DNA of 62,000 bases from Mesostigma viride (Eukaryota > Streptophyta > Mesostigmatophyceae > Mesostigmatales > Mesostigmataceae): contig RPFO01000041.1 in assembly GCA_009746045.1 (NCBI GenBank), forward strand, positions 1 through 62,000. The letters are read 5' to 3'. Below, in pieces: positions 39,955 through 51,424 of the stretch (position 1 is the stretch's first letter; each line of letters begins with the position of its first letter). Both the position numbers and the translations under genes were made by a program. The notes under the pieces are model-generated. The model did not search any database, was not told where the DNA came from, and saw only the letters and a list, made by a program, of their open reading frames with translations.

Positions 39955-41676
39955 ATGGATCCAGTGGGTGGAGATATGTCGCCTATACCTACCAAAAATA
40001 CTAATAATACTAATAATACTAATAATACTAATAAAAAAAACAATAACAACAACAACACTCGTGGTATGTAACAGACGGGACTCCTTGGAAACGGTGCACC
40101 ATCTCACTCCTCAAGGTAACCTGCGTACCTCACCTCCTTCTCCTACTACTGGTGGTCGCCGTCGTCCCACTCTTACCCCACCTACCTTTGAACAACGTGT
40201 CAGATTTAGTGATGACCCCTCTTTTACCTTGAACCAGGCCCCTGCCCCTCCTGCAACCTTGGCTCAACCCTCAATTAGGTCCTCACTCCCTGACAATGCT
40301 TCTGGGCCTCCTCCTCACCCTGTGCCTTCCATCCCTGCTTATAACACGGGTCTTACCTCTGCCCCTGTCGGCCCTTCTGGTCGCCCCAGTGTAGTTCCAT
40401 TTTATCCTCCTGCTTCTTGGTCCTACCCTGATACGGCCTACGAGGCTGCCCAGGTCCCTACCCGTGTAGCTGAGTTAGAAGTTAATAGTGATTTCAGCAC
40501 CATGCCCCTAGATGACAGATTTTATGATCATTTTGCCTACTCCTCCCTTCGTCAACAATATACTGTTCCCTTCTCCTATGGGCATCATCCAGAAACGGTG
40601 GCCCCTTCTAGACCCCTATTTAAAACCTTTCCTCTTCCTTCTTTCTATCCCTCTTATGTAGCAGTTGAAGACAGTGGTCCTATGGGTAAATCTGATCCTT
40701 CCCATCCTCCTAAGCCCCCTGCTCTTCCCCTCTTTGCTAACCTTCCCAAGTTGGATGTCAAGTCTACCCCTCAACAGTTTTTCACTTTTATTATGTTGCT
40801 TACCCAGAACACAGAGTCGTGGCAAAATCATAATAGATGGCGTCTCCCTGATGCTGTATTAGTCCCTCACTATCTTACTACCTGTATTACCCCTGAGCTT
40901 GCTAACCTCATTCAGTGTGAATCCTTGGCCTCTCATGCCTACCCTAACTCAGTAGCAGAATTGTTTAAGCGTTTAGAGAACCATTTAGTTCCTCCTGATG
41001 CAGATTGGCAGGATAGATTAGCCTTTGGTACTTTGCAGCAGGGTACTAAATCGTTTAGGGAGTATATGAAAGAATTTGATGCACAGATGGTACGAATTAG
41101 GGATTTGTCGGGCGCAGAAGTACGTGCTCGTTTCCTTCAAGGCCTCAGTAGACCCTTATTACGTGAGGTCAAGCTCCAGTTCTCTGCCTACCGTTTTACT
41201 GATCTACCCCTCAAGCATGTGCGACAGCATCTCTTACGCGTAGCAGATTTCTTCACCACTCCTTCTCTTCCTACCTGTTCCCGTTTTAATAACATTAGCC
41301 TTACCCCTGAGGAGGAGAACTCCTATGTAGAAGAATTAGACATTTGTGTTACTGACCTTTCGGCTCTGGATGTCTCTCATATCACATGCTATCATTGTAA
41401 GGAAGTAGGTCATCTTAACGTGAGTGCCCCAAGTTCCTTTCGGGTGCTCCCCCTCATCCCGATGCTCGCCCTCCTCGTACCCCTCAGCGTGCTCCTATTC
41501 GTCCCACTCCAGGCCGCATTCCCTCAGCTACCCCTAGTAGGCTGAATGCTGTGCAGACAGGACCCTCAGGGTTCCCCTATGATAATCAGGCTCCTGCACC
41601 CTCTTCGCTCCCTCGTGACCCTCCAGCAGTGGCTTTTTCGCCAGGGTCTTCTTCGGGGTTAGTCCCAATGGATTAG
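39955..41676 (+). pseudogene. Gag of the outer Ty3/gypsy element
   Basis: The likely start is ATG 39955 (MDPVGGDMSPIP), matching MASNHSLGGGMSPIS of the related inner gag. A frameshift near 40060 moves into the long frame (RRDSLETVHHL … WSYPDTAYEAAQVP … WQNHNRWRLPD … FREYMKEFDAQM, a capsid-like region). The zinc knuckle CYHCKEVGHL near 41386 loses its last Cys to a second frameshift; in the next register the chain goes on with CPKFLSGAPPHP and ends at TAG 41674. Gag-type proteins package element RNA. Without its two frameshifts the protein would be about 570 residues. Confidence 0.85.
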
Positions 41677-42180
41677 GGGGGCCGGGAGGGGGAACAGTAG
41701 GCCTGTCAGCCGGGGGTAACCTGGACAGGTCCTTAGGTAGTACCCCAGATAATAGTTTTTGCCTGCCTGTTTTTATAACTTATGTAGGAGCTGAATCATC
41801 CCTACCCTTACGTGTTCGTCCTCTTATGTTTTTGAATGGTGGCTCAACCGTCCCTCACACTGTTGTAGACCCCTTCCTGCAGGCTGATGAACTTGTGAAT
41901 GTCTCTGTGTTAGTGGATAGCGGTGCGGCTAGCTCCTTTGTGAGCGAGGCCCTAGTTAGGCGTTTAGGACTAGTCCCTATCCCTCACACCAAACCTGTCA
42001 CTGTCCATTATGCTGACGGTCGCACCAGTCATTCCCCGGGTACGGTATCCCTTCCCCTGGTCATACAAGGACGTACTGTCAACCTGACGGCCACTATATG
42101 TAGGCCCTATCACTACCGCTGATGTATTACTAGGATTAGATTGGCACCAGGATAATAAGATTACCATTAACTATGATACT
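41677..42180 (+). pseudogene. Aspartic protease of the outer gypsy element
   Basis: The pol register runs -1 relative to Gag and stays open across the Gag stop (41661-41700), as in -1 frameshift expression. SVLVDSGAASSFVSEALV contains the catalytic D-S-G. The C-terminal protease motif ADVLLGLDWH follows near 42120-42150 in another register, so one base was lost or gained near 42100. Confidence 0.85.
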
Positions 42181-43247
42181 ATGGTCATCTGGTTTCCAGA
42201 TAGCTCTTACTGGGTACCGGAACGTCATTATAGAGTAGAAAATTTATCCTTGGTAGATATTACTCCTCCTACACCTGTTGATCCTCCTGTAAGACCTATA
42301 CCTGAAGTATTAATGTCCAATGATGAATTGCGATCTGAATTAAAGGAATATGGATATTTATTATGTATGTTCCTTCAGTTAGAAGTACAGGAGATACCTA
42401 TCCCTAATAATAATGTGGATATAGATGTGAACACTGTAGATACCATAGGGGTGGGATTTACTGAAAACGAAATAGTGAGATACATGGCTGTGATAGATTC
42501 CTCCAAGGTTTTTGAAGAAAAGACCCCTTCTTATCCTCCTCCTCGTTCTGTTTTACACCGTGTAGTTATTAAGGACGGTGCAGTTCCTACGCACTCTCCG
42601 ATGTACAGAATGGGCCCTACCGAGTTAAAGGAACTAAAACAGATTTTAGTGTCACTATTAGAAGCAGGATTGATAGAGCCTAGCAACTCCCTCTACTCAG
42701 CTGGTGTCCTGTTAGTCCCTAAGCCAAATGGCAAGTTTCGTTTAGTTGCTGATTATAGGAAGTTAAATGATATCACTGTGAAGTCTAAATACCCTCTACC
42801 TTGTATTGATGATATCTTTAATAAGGTTAAAGGTTCTACCTGTTTCACTGTACTAGATTGTGCAGATGGTTTTTGGCAACTGCGAATAGCGCCAGAGGAT
42901 TGTCATAAAACCGCCTTTGCTACCCCTTTTGGTCATTATCAGTTTAGAGTAGCAGCTATGGGACTCTGTAATTCTCCTGCCTCCTTTCAAATGTTGATGA
43001 ATGAAGTGCTTAGACCTGTTATGGGTAATTCTCACCTTCCCCAAGTGTCCTCTGATTTAAAGGATCCTTCCTTCTCCTCTGTTTCCTTAGCCGAGCACGA
43101 CCGTTCTTGTGCTCAGGCTTACTTAGATGACATCCTTATTTACTCCCCAGATTTTGAAACACACCTACGTGATTTAAAGAAAGTCTTAGAAATAATGTCT
43201 GAAAATTCTCTGTGGGCTCGCCGTGCTAAAGTTCGTTCTGGTTTTTT
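42181..43247 (+). pseudogene. Reverse transcriptase of the outer gypsy element, interrupted
   Basis: An open frame holds KFRLVADYRKLND, FTVLDCADGFWQLRIAP (first catalytic Asp), FGHYQFRVAAMGLCNSP and the catalytic YLDDILIYS at about 43120-43145. Order and spacing are those of Ty3/gypsy reverse transcriptases. The frame is cut after AKVRSGF by the inner LTR element. The sequence resumes at 51956 with VPFLGHVLSDAG, the next conserved motif. No cellular role is inferred. Confidence 0.93.
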
Positions 43248-43872
43248 TGTTACGACCCGGTTCTTCTACTCTACCTCGACCCCAGGATCTAACCTGTCCT
43301 AGACTAACTAACCCGGTAGAAGAAGGAACCCTGTTCTGCATTTTGAAAGATCGTTGAACTCCCGACTCTAATGCTTTCCGATAATTGTTTCCATACTAAG
43401 CAATTGACACATTTACTTAGACATTACTGGCAATAACGTACATCCATGGTTCGACTAGCTATAACAAGCCATATCAAAGGTCGAACTGTCAACACAAGGA
43501 AATTGCAACACCTAAATTGGCCGACAGACTCGTGCGTGCTCGGGCCAAACATGGCCCTCGCCCGTACGATCACAGGTAGGTTAGATCTACGCACTCTAAT
43601 GCCACGTGGGGCGGCGCTGGTCCAGACCACACAGAGTGCCAACGGTCCAGGCCCTAAAGTACGCAGCGCGGCGCGACTGCACCGGCCCACAATACTGAAC
43701 AATTGATATGTCACTGGACCAGGTAACAACCAGTCAAAAGGGTCCTAACCGCACGTAAACGTAGGAACGACAACAGCCGTAACCACGGATTGTTTCGGAG
43801 TAGCTGAGGCTACCAAGAACGTAAGGCCTCTATTTACGGCCGTAATAACACAGTTTGTTACGCGCCGTAACA
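43248..43872 (-). repeat. 3' LTR of the inner element
   Basis: 625 bp, TG...CA type with TGTTACG/CGTAACA ends. Frames over it (86 and 101 codons, opposite strands) recur identically in the other LTR and are accidental. Confidence 0.93.
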
Positions 43873-43882
43873 CCTCCCCCCC
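43873..43882 (-). promoter_or_regulatory. Polypurine tract of the inner element
   Basis: Minus strand GGGGGGGAGG directly before the 3' LTR, the usual site of plus-strand priming in LTR elements. Confidence 0.8.
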
Positions 43883-44880
43883 ATAAAAGGTAGGGAGTCC
43901 TCTCCCTACGTCAGGAGAGCATAAACACTGGATCATAAACAGAGGTAGGTCGGTAGGAATAAAAAACCTATCGCACCCAACTATAACCCAACACAATCAA
44001 CTAGCCACCCAGGGCTCCCAGCGCAAATATGTTAACCTCGGGTCCACCCCAAATGGTGTAGGGATCACCAGCACCACGCCGGGTGTGAGGCTCCCCTAAC
44101 TGCCTTGCACGGAGGCTTGCCGGGAGGGACGGCACTAGGCAGGACACGCGTAGGAAACAATACTCACACCAACAACCAAGGATAACCAACCAACTGGCCA
44201 AGCATAGAGGGCGACTCTATATACCGGAGGGACAACACCCTCAGGTCGGGCCTAGAGCCCTCTATCTATTGGCCATCAGCCTGGTAGGTCCCGCGCGTCG
44301 CGATCAGCACATCCAAGTACGCGCGGTAATGAACGACATCCTCGTCGTTGTCATGGCGGCCAATGGTAAGGTAGACATCCTCCCACACAACGGTAGGAAA
44401 CAAAACCAGGAAAGCCCAGTAACACCATGTTGGGTGATCACAATGAGCATACAAGCCTAATCAAAATGGCTACACTCGAACAATCAGGAAAAAGGGTTCC
44501 AATGCCAGGAGGCAGAGTACACGCAGATAGGGACGGCTCGCACAGGTCAGCCGAGGGCGCACCAACGTGGAGAAGAACAGATGCAACAGCAGATCCACGT
44601 TGGCATGCCACATCCGGATGTGCCGAATCTCACGATCCTCTAAGATGCGGAGATCCTGTCGCGCGTTGGTGGACAGGGGACCACTAGCGCTGGCACGGGG
44701 CGGGGGGGGGGCACTGTAGGCATCCGACCCCTGACCGGGCAGCGGCGCAGGCCATCAAGCGTCCCAAACCGCGGTAGGCCTTGTACAGCAGCATATACAA
44801 CAACACCATATGGTACGACGGCCTGTCAGAATCCAGCGGCAGCGCTGGATCAGATAGAATGTCAAGGCGCTAGGTGAAGG
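43883..44880 (-). other. Inner element, region between the low-complexity segment and the 3' LTR
   Basis: No domain recognised in any frame. It probably corresponds to the 3' non-coding part of the element or a strongly decayed coding tail. Confidence 0.5.
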
Positions 44881-45955
44881 CCGCGGAGCGGATCGTCAGC
44901 ATCCAGCCAGCCACTCGATCACCAAGCGCACCTGCTCCGCCAACTCCAGCGCGGTGAGACGACGGTAGGAGTGACCAGCACCATCCGCGGGCAGCGCACT
45001 CTGCGCAGCAGCAGCGTCGGTGGGGCCAGCCAGGGGCACGGCAGCCGTAGGCGGCGGCACAACACTGCCGGAAGAAGACGACGCAGAACCCGTAGACAGC
45101 GCGGTCGCCACAGGTTCAACCGGAGGCGCCACGGAGGTAGGAATAGGGTCGCACGCAGGGGCGACAGGTACCTCGGGCACCGCGACATACTCTCGCATGG
45201 CCACAACAGGATTGCGGGGTGACGCGCCGATGACTCCTGACGTCGCGACAACGTCGCAAGGGTGCGCGACATGAGCGCTCGTAGGAGCGCTAGGGGCGCA
45301 AACCGACGCCACAGAGGCGCAAGTAGGCGTGGCATGCAGAGGTAGGCGGCACCACGAATTGTCAGATGCCGGACGACGGCGCCACAGAGTCGGGAGACGG
45401 TGCGACAAACGCGCGTGACGTAGCAACATGATCGGGAAGCGGTGCAACAGACTCGCACGGCGTCGCACCAGAGTCGACTGGGGACGCGACAGGGGCGCGC
45501 ACAGGCATGTAAGGGTCGCTCGTCAGCGCAACAACAGCGGACGACAAGGCGACAGGGTCGCATGGAGGGGCGACAGCCGCGGCAACTGGGTCGCCCAGGT
45601 CCCACAAGGGCGCGACGGGCGCGCACAGTGGCGCAACAGGGTCGCACAATGGCGCAACAGTAGTGACTTAGATGACGCGACCGCGACTGTGGACAGCGGG
45701 CTCGAGTCGCCCAACAGCGCATCGTTGTCGAAATGAGTAGCGACAGCCACGGAAGACGTCTCTCCAACAACGGATGGCGTCGCACCAGCAACGGAAGGCA
45801 ACGCGCGAGCAGCGGAAGGCATCACAACTGGCGGCGCAGTAGGTGGGCACACCAGGCGGCGTTGTTAGCGGTGCAACCGGCAGCCCAAAGTAGGCTACCC
45901 AAGACCGATCGCCAATGCAGCAGTAGAGATGCGAGCCCAAAAGGGAAGGGTGCGG
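44880..45955 (-). pseudogene. Ala/Pro/Val-rich low-complexity frames in the inner element
   Basis: Overlapping minus frames (44896-45468, 45362-45649, 45523-45852) repeat short blocks such as CDPVAP, CESVAPLPD, PVAPACDPIP. The DNA has a loose ~12-24-bp period (gcgacagggtcgca…). It sits where the rest of integrase would be expected. It may be an expanded linker or replacement sequence; frames are broken, so no product is claimed. Confidence 0.5.
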
Positions 45956-45959
45956 AAAC

Positions 45960-46270
45960 TTGCTATCTGTCTCGCGTAGGTATTATCTCCTGACAAGATT
46001 CACAAGTTCGCACCTACTCTTATGCATCACTGGACCAAGAAGGCCAGTCATAGGGCGAGTGACCAAGTCAAGGACACGCTTGTTACAATGATGGGCATAC
46101 AAGTCATGTAACCAGTAGACCAGCAGGGCAGATAGGAGGCACATAGAGGCGCCACTGCAGGGGATCTTCCTTTCCTAACACATAGAGAAAGCCACTTGGG
46201 AATCTACAAGGGTATCGACCAAACTCTTGCGGGTGGGACGCAGTAGCAGCAAGTGCCTCAGGCTCAGTAG
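45960..46270 (-). pseudogene. Integrase zinc-binding (HHCC) remnant in the inner element
   Basis: Minus strand shows WLHDLYAHHCNKRVLDLV (H-D … H pattern) and, after register changes, VRTCESCQE (the C-x2-C half). This is the order of the zinc-binding domain at the N-terminus of gypsy integrases. Several stops and frameshifts are present. The DDE core is not seen downstream. The outer element ends just before the equivalent position. Confidence 0.62.
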
Positions 46271-46274
46271 CGTT

Positions 46275-46580
46275 AAACCGACTAATTAGCGTTCCATGTC
46301 AAAGGTAGGGGTAGCAGCAGTCGTATCTTAGTACTGCAGCAACAACTTTGCCAAACAATAGAGGACCTGAAGGCTCTACAGCACAGTAGAGTTTACCGGC
46401 TCTGGTAGACACATGACTATATAAAGTGGAACATGGAGTAAATTTTTCAGTTCCTTCCCCCCCACAAAGCCAATAGGTGTGCCCTCACACTAGGGTTAAG
46501 GGACAGCCCCACATGGGAGAGAAGAACAGACATGCAAACAACAGTGTGCAAAAGGTAGTAGGCATACAATTCAGCGTCTG
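46275..46580 (-). pseudogene. Post-RNase-H linker of the inner element
   Basis: On the minus strand it matches outer-element sequence 52762-53105 in order: 'gtatgcctactac…cacactgttgtttgcatg', 'tttactccatgttccactttat', 'cctctattgtttggcaaagttg', 'cctacctttgacatggaacgc'. It is therefore the segment between RNase H and integrase. Stops break it. Confidence 0.72.
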
Positions 46581-46589
46581 GGACATGGG

Positions 46590-47018
46590 TAGGGTGTGCA
46601 CTATCCTTAAACTACTACACATGCATTGTAGCACAAAACGAGGAGGTGGGTAGGCGGGAGTCTGTTCATAAAAACTTAAGACTCATCAGCAACAACCATA
46701 TACCTATAGTAAGTTCAATTTCATCCCAGGTAACACCTGCTATCGCAATAGGATCTGTACACGTACAGAATTTGGTAGGTGAGTCCGCCATTTCCACCAC
46801 CAATTGGAGAAACACACACCATAAATAACCATGATCCTTAAATTCATCACGAGCCTGGTATCCATTGTAAATTCATCACGAGACACTAATACATCCAATA
46901 GGGGACATACGGTAGGTTCAGATATAGGCACAAAAGTAGTATCAACCAAGGACTTTTCAACTTTGTAGGGGCGATCGGGTATCCCATAATAAGTACCATC
47001 AGGGAACCAGACAACCAT
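46590..47018 (-). pseudogene. Start of pol (protease-reverse transcriptase linker) in the inner element
   Basis: MVVWFPDGTYYGIPDRPYKV matches MVIWFPDSSYWVPERHYRV at 42181 of the outer element. Similarity continues to the equivalent of about 42603 (THSPM), then stops. Directly next to it lies the post-RNase-H linker, giving the deletion junction near 46580-46590. Confidence 0.8.
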
Positions 47019-47370
47019 GGTACAGAAATTAGTAATAAACGTAATAGCTGGGTGCCCCTCTAATCCTAATAATTAGTGATGGGGCCTATGGTAGCCACAA
47101 GACTGATAGGGCGACCTTGTATCATCCGGGGTGAAATGACCGTACCAGAGTAATGGCTAGTACGTCCATCAGAATAATGCACGTTGATAGGAGCACGATG
47201 TGGGGTAGGGGTTAAACCTAATCTCTAAACTAGCCTTGCTCACAAGGAAGCTAGTTACCCCAGTATCCATAAGAACCAACAATACATCAAGAAGGTCATC
47301 ACAATGTAGGAAAGGGTCCACAACGGTAGAAGGAACAGTAACTTAGACCACCGTTTAAAAACATCAGGAG
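47000..47370 (-). pseudogene. Protease remnant of the inner element
   Basis: Minus strand carries VLMDTGVTSFLVSKAS (catalytic D-T-G) and VHYSDGRTSHYSGTV, then RPISLVATIGPIT. These match SVLVDSGAASSFVS and VHYADGRTSHSPGTV of the outer element. Stops are present. Confidence 0.8.
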
Positions 47371-47534
47371 TCTAACACATAGTGGTAAGGTATTGTCAGC
47401 ATCCACAGTAGTAATAAATACTTGCAAGCAAAAGTTTTCAAATTATGTGTTCGTAGACAGTGTAATGGTAAGTGCACCGACATCAAGAGTGATCGGGGTG
47501 TCAGCAATAGAAGACGAACCAGTATCACATATAT

Positions 47535-48546
47535 CTAGTTCTTCAACGTAGGAGGATTCTTCCTCATAATAGTAGCTAGTTCAGACGTGATACAGGTAGT
47601 AAGGTAGTGTGGAACTAGCACTGAATCAGGTAGGCGCCACCTATTATGGTTTTGCCAGGACTCAGAATTCTGAGTTAGTAGCATGACAAAGGTAAAGAAT
47701 TGTTGGGGAGTAGACATCCAACTTAGGGATATTAGCAAACAAAGGTAGAGAGGGGGGCTTAGGGGGGTGGGCACGGTCATATGTACCAATAGGCCCACCA
47801 TCCTCATCCGATACAAAGGGAGGTAAGAACCTGGGGCTGGGATAGGTTTTAACCAGAGGGTTGGAAGGGGCCACAGCCTCAGGAGCATGACCAGACATGT
47901 ATGGAATAGTATATTCTTCCCTAACAGACGAGTAGGCGTAGTGGTCATAATTCTTATCATGTAAGGGCATGGTACTAAAATCACTATTTTTTTCTAATTC
48001 AGCCACACGCGAAGGAGCTTGTGCAGCCTCATAAGCGGTATCAGGGTAGGACCAGGCGACAGGGGGACCGTTGGGCACAACGCTGGGACGACCACTAGGG
48101 CCCATAGGAGCCTGACTGCGACCCAAACCATAAGGAGGCACATATGAGGTAGTAATAACAGAAGGAGCAGTAGGGACAACACGAACTGCAGTAGTAGGAG
48201 CTGCATTATCAGTAGGGGCTGCTGTAGCCACTGGGGCTGGGGTATATGTAGGGGGCAGGGATGCTTCCCTTTGAGCCCTAGTAACACGTACCCGCTCCTC
48301 ATAAGTTAGAGGGGCTCCAGAAGGGGTACGACGCAAGTAGAAGGAAGGGGTAGCAGGAGGTAATATTCTAGTACGTAGGGAATCACCTTGAGGGGGAAGA
48401 TGGTGCACATTATCCAATGAGTCCCGTCTAGTATTAACATTATTAGTAGAAGGTAAATCCGTGTTAGTGGACATCTCCACCATATTACCTGACATACGTA
48501 GGGAAATAGGTGACATACCACCACCCAGAGAATGATTAGAAGCCAT
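47535..48546 (-). pseudogene. Gag (second copy) of the inner element
   Basis: ATG 48546 (MASNHSLGGGMSPISLRMSG). Motifs in common with the outer Gag: RRDSLDNVHHLPPQG, MGPSGRPSVVP, WSYPDTAYEAAQAPSRVAEL, NSDFSTMPLHDK, LPLFANIPKLDV, then after a frameshift near 47700 WQNHNRWRLPDSVLVP. The capsid N-half is well kept; the zinc knuckle part is missing or unreadable (frame ends near 47535). Confidence 0.85.
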
Positions 48547-49069
48547 TATGGAAAAATAAGGTAAAGTTATGAACAAGGTACATGAAAGTAGGAAGATGCC
48601 TTAAAAAGTAAGTAAAAGAAAACAACAAAGGTAGTCACAAAAGAAAACACTCAACCACCAAAATGGGTAAGAAATCATAAAGCAGAAAAGTTACATGCAA
48701 CCACTCCACTGAGTAGGAAATAATAATTTACTCTTTCTTTGTAACCGTAATGGACAAGGAACCAAACTCTAATGTTATAGGGGTTTGCATTCAGGTAACT
48801 ATCTATTGTGCCCCCTCCCCTCTCACATTAACAAGGGAAATCCTTGTATAAGAGTGGGGAGGAAAAACCACATGAGGAGAATCACGTGACATAAGAGTTG
48901 TCAAACAGGATGGTGGGGGAAAAATCAAGGGCAGCAAGATCTACAACACCGAGATCCAACTGCTTCTGAGGTAGGAGAAAGGATAAAGTTATGAAGGTTA
49001 GTGAGTAAAAATAGCCACACAAAGAAGGCGAATACGCACAAACTTAATACACACAAAGAAGGCGAATAC

Positions 49070-50205
49070 TTAAGGGGTAGCCTTATAATTTGGCTTGGGT
49101 ATATAACGAATACAGGTAGGGATGGTTAAGCTCGGGAAGGTGCGAGGGATCGTAGCTACATAGCCATAGGACCACTTTCTTCTACTGACACAAAGCGTGG
49201 AAGAAACCAAGGTTGGGGCATAGATAGGGTAGGTTGTAGGTAGGGGCTTAGCCTGAACCAAGCCCTCAGGCTGATAACCATAATGAATGGTAGACACGTT
49301 GATAACCTTCCCTAAGCGAAGAATATGCCAAATGAACATAGTTCTATCATCCAATAGCATAGTGCTACAATCCTGATTAACTTCAAAATTTGCTACGCGA
49401 GAGGGCATCTGAAAAACCTGAAAATTTTCATAGGCAGCGATAGGATAATCCCAAGTTAAGGTGGGCGCAAGGGTAGGGCAAAAGGGTGACCAGAAGGGCC
49501 AAAAGGAGCTAGGAAAGAACGTCTTGGGGGTACAGCACCAGAGGTAGGGGCTGCAGGAAGGGTAGAAGTATAGTGACAGGGGGAGGACGTATTGGCTCAC
49601 TGGCCCGTTGCTGGGCAGCCCTAACCTTAGGGGTATCAGTAGGGTTACCTTAGGGGTATCAGTAGGGTTACCTTGTACATTGAAGGCAGGGGTAGGGGAA
49701 GACCGATCAGGTTTCATAGGCAATGGTAGGCTGCGCAAAAGGGCAGGAGGACGCATGGGGACGGCAGTAGGTCTACCAGAAGGACCTATATAGGAGCATG
49801 CGTACGACCATTTACTTGTAGGTGCCACACCCAACAGGGTAGGAGCAGCAACAGAAGCTGGGGCAGGGTTAGTAGACGTAGGAGGGAGCTGCCCGTGTGC
49901 AGCACTAGCTAACCTAGCATGCTGACGTACTTTATAGGTAGTGGTGCACCAATAGGCGTAGGGGTGCATCCATAGGCGTACGATTACCTATGTGGTACGC
50001 AGGGGTAAAGGGAGACTGGGTAGGAAGCCTAGGCATCACTGCCTGTGGGGTAAGGTATCCATGGACTCACGCTTACGGCTTATTACCAACAGGGGTAGCA
50101 TAAACATGGGTAGAAGGAAGATGTGTACTAGTAGGGTCACTACCACTAGCACTAGCACGATGATTGATAGCGGGTAAACCGCGACCAGGGGAAGATTGAG
50201 AGGCC
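49070..50205 (-). pseudogene. Gag-like first copy of the inner element, strongly decayed
   Basis: ATG 50203 opens MASQSSPGRGLPAINHRASA, similar to the N-terminus of the second gag. The long frame below has WDYPIAAYENFQVFQMPSRV and NQDCSTMLLDDR, matching the WSYPDTAYEAAQ… and NSDFSTMPLDDR segments. So the element carries two gag-like regions in tandem, the 5' one far more diverged. It may come from a recombination or an earlier nested insertion. A 23-bp direct duplication lies at 49627-49672. Confidence 0.72.
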
Positions 50206-51330
50206 ATTTGTAATAGAAGGTGCTATTTTACCTTTCCTTGAACAAGGTAATAGGAATTAAGGGTAAAAGAACCAAAGTCAATACAAGGACGCTATCTGGG
50301 ATATGAGTAGTAGACGTAGGATATTGGGGAACCATGCCACGGGTGGTAGAGTGGGGAGGCATTGCAAGAAGGGTAGACACTACCTTACTAGGCAGGGCGA
50401 GGGTAGTCGGGGGATGGGCAGGAGGACGTATCACAACTCAACCACAACTACAGGTAGGTAGGGGATCCGTCTCTAGTAATAATAATAATAATCATGATGA
50501 TAATCATGTAAATACCAGGTTTATACTACCTAGCTAGGGAGGCAAATCTAGGAACTGCAAGAGGTTTCCCCAGAAAAAGACCATGACAGACGCGATAAAC
50601 CAAAGGAAGAAACAACAAACAAATGCGGCAGAAAATAAAAACCATGGTATATGACGCAGGACACCCAACACTGATATGGGAGTCGTTGAAAGATGGCGCC
50701 CGAATGGTCCTTTCCTCCCCCCCTAAGAAGGTAGAGCTATCAAGCACGGTTGACAACATTAATGTAAAGGATAATTGAGCTTCATACGGTAGGGGTAGAC
50801 GATGACTGACGAACCCCACGAGGGGTCTCAACTTGGGGTCGTGTATGATAGACAGTAGAATTTAATGAAGATACATTCCAGTTTAGCATTCATACATTAA
50901 TAGGATAAAGAATCGCAGCCAGGTACAAAAGGTGTAGAAAACAAGGACGCTAATCGTCCCACTACATGTGCCAAGACAGCACCCAGCAAACCGATAATAG
51001 GTAGGCCAACAACGGACCAGCAACCCTACTGGTGCCGGAACTGAAACAGCAACCCTAATTATGCTAAATGCGTAGGTTCTATGGACTGAGTAGGTAATGT
51101 ATCTATCTATGCACACAGCCCGCGGCGATCAAGTCTAACTTCGTCTAGAAGGTGTTCTGGACTGCAGGCAGCACGGTATCTAGGCGTCTAACAGGCGACT
51201 CAACCGATACCTGTTAAATTACCTTCATCATTGCAGGCAGCGCCGTCTAGGTCGCGGGGTGCCAACGCCGTGTATAGATTGTTATGGAGAGCTTTGTCGG
51301 GGTTCCCTAAACTAGCTCCTCGATTACCAT
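50206..51330 (-). other. Leader of the inner element
   Basis: About 1.1 kb between the 5' LTR and the first gag. It holds the downstream part of the RG-type leader frame (51200-51424). A minus frame at 50526-50831 is unrecognised. The (AAT)n-like run at 50475-50495 recalls the aataatact repeats before the outer Gag. Confidence 0.55.
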
Positions 51331-51424
51331 TGTTACGACCCGGTTCTTCTACTCTACCTCGACCCCAGGATCTAACCTGTCCTAGACTAACTAACCCGGT
51401 AGAAGAAGGAACCCTGTTCTGCAT
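51200..51424 (-). CDS. RG-type leader frame of the inner element, crossing the LTR end
   Basis: 74 codons starting in the LTR: TGLVSLGQVRSWGRGRVEEP, GRNNGNRGASLG across the primer site, ending EGNLTGIG. It parallels the frame at 38754-39071 (TSLGSVRPGRGRGGG, GRNNGSGG, YLTGNG). Similarity over a diverged pair is what suggests coding. Confidence 0.42.
   Translation of the reverse strand: MQNRVPSSTGLVSLGQVRSWGRGRVEEPGRNNGNRGASLGNPDKALHNNLYTALAPRDLDGAACNDEGNLTGIG

Noticed and set aside
43424-43729. 86- and 101-codon frames repeated at 51507-51812
   Set aside because: They lie within the LTRs and are identical only because the LTRs are; opposite-strand overlap, no domain.
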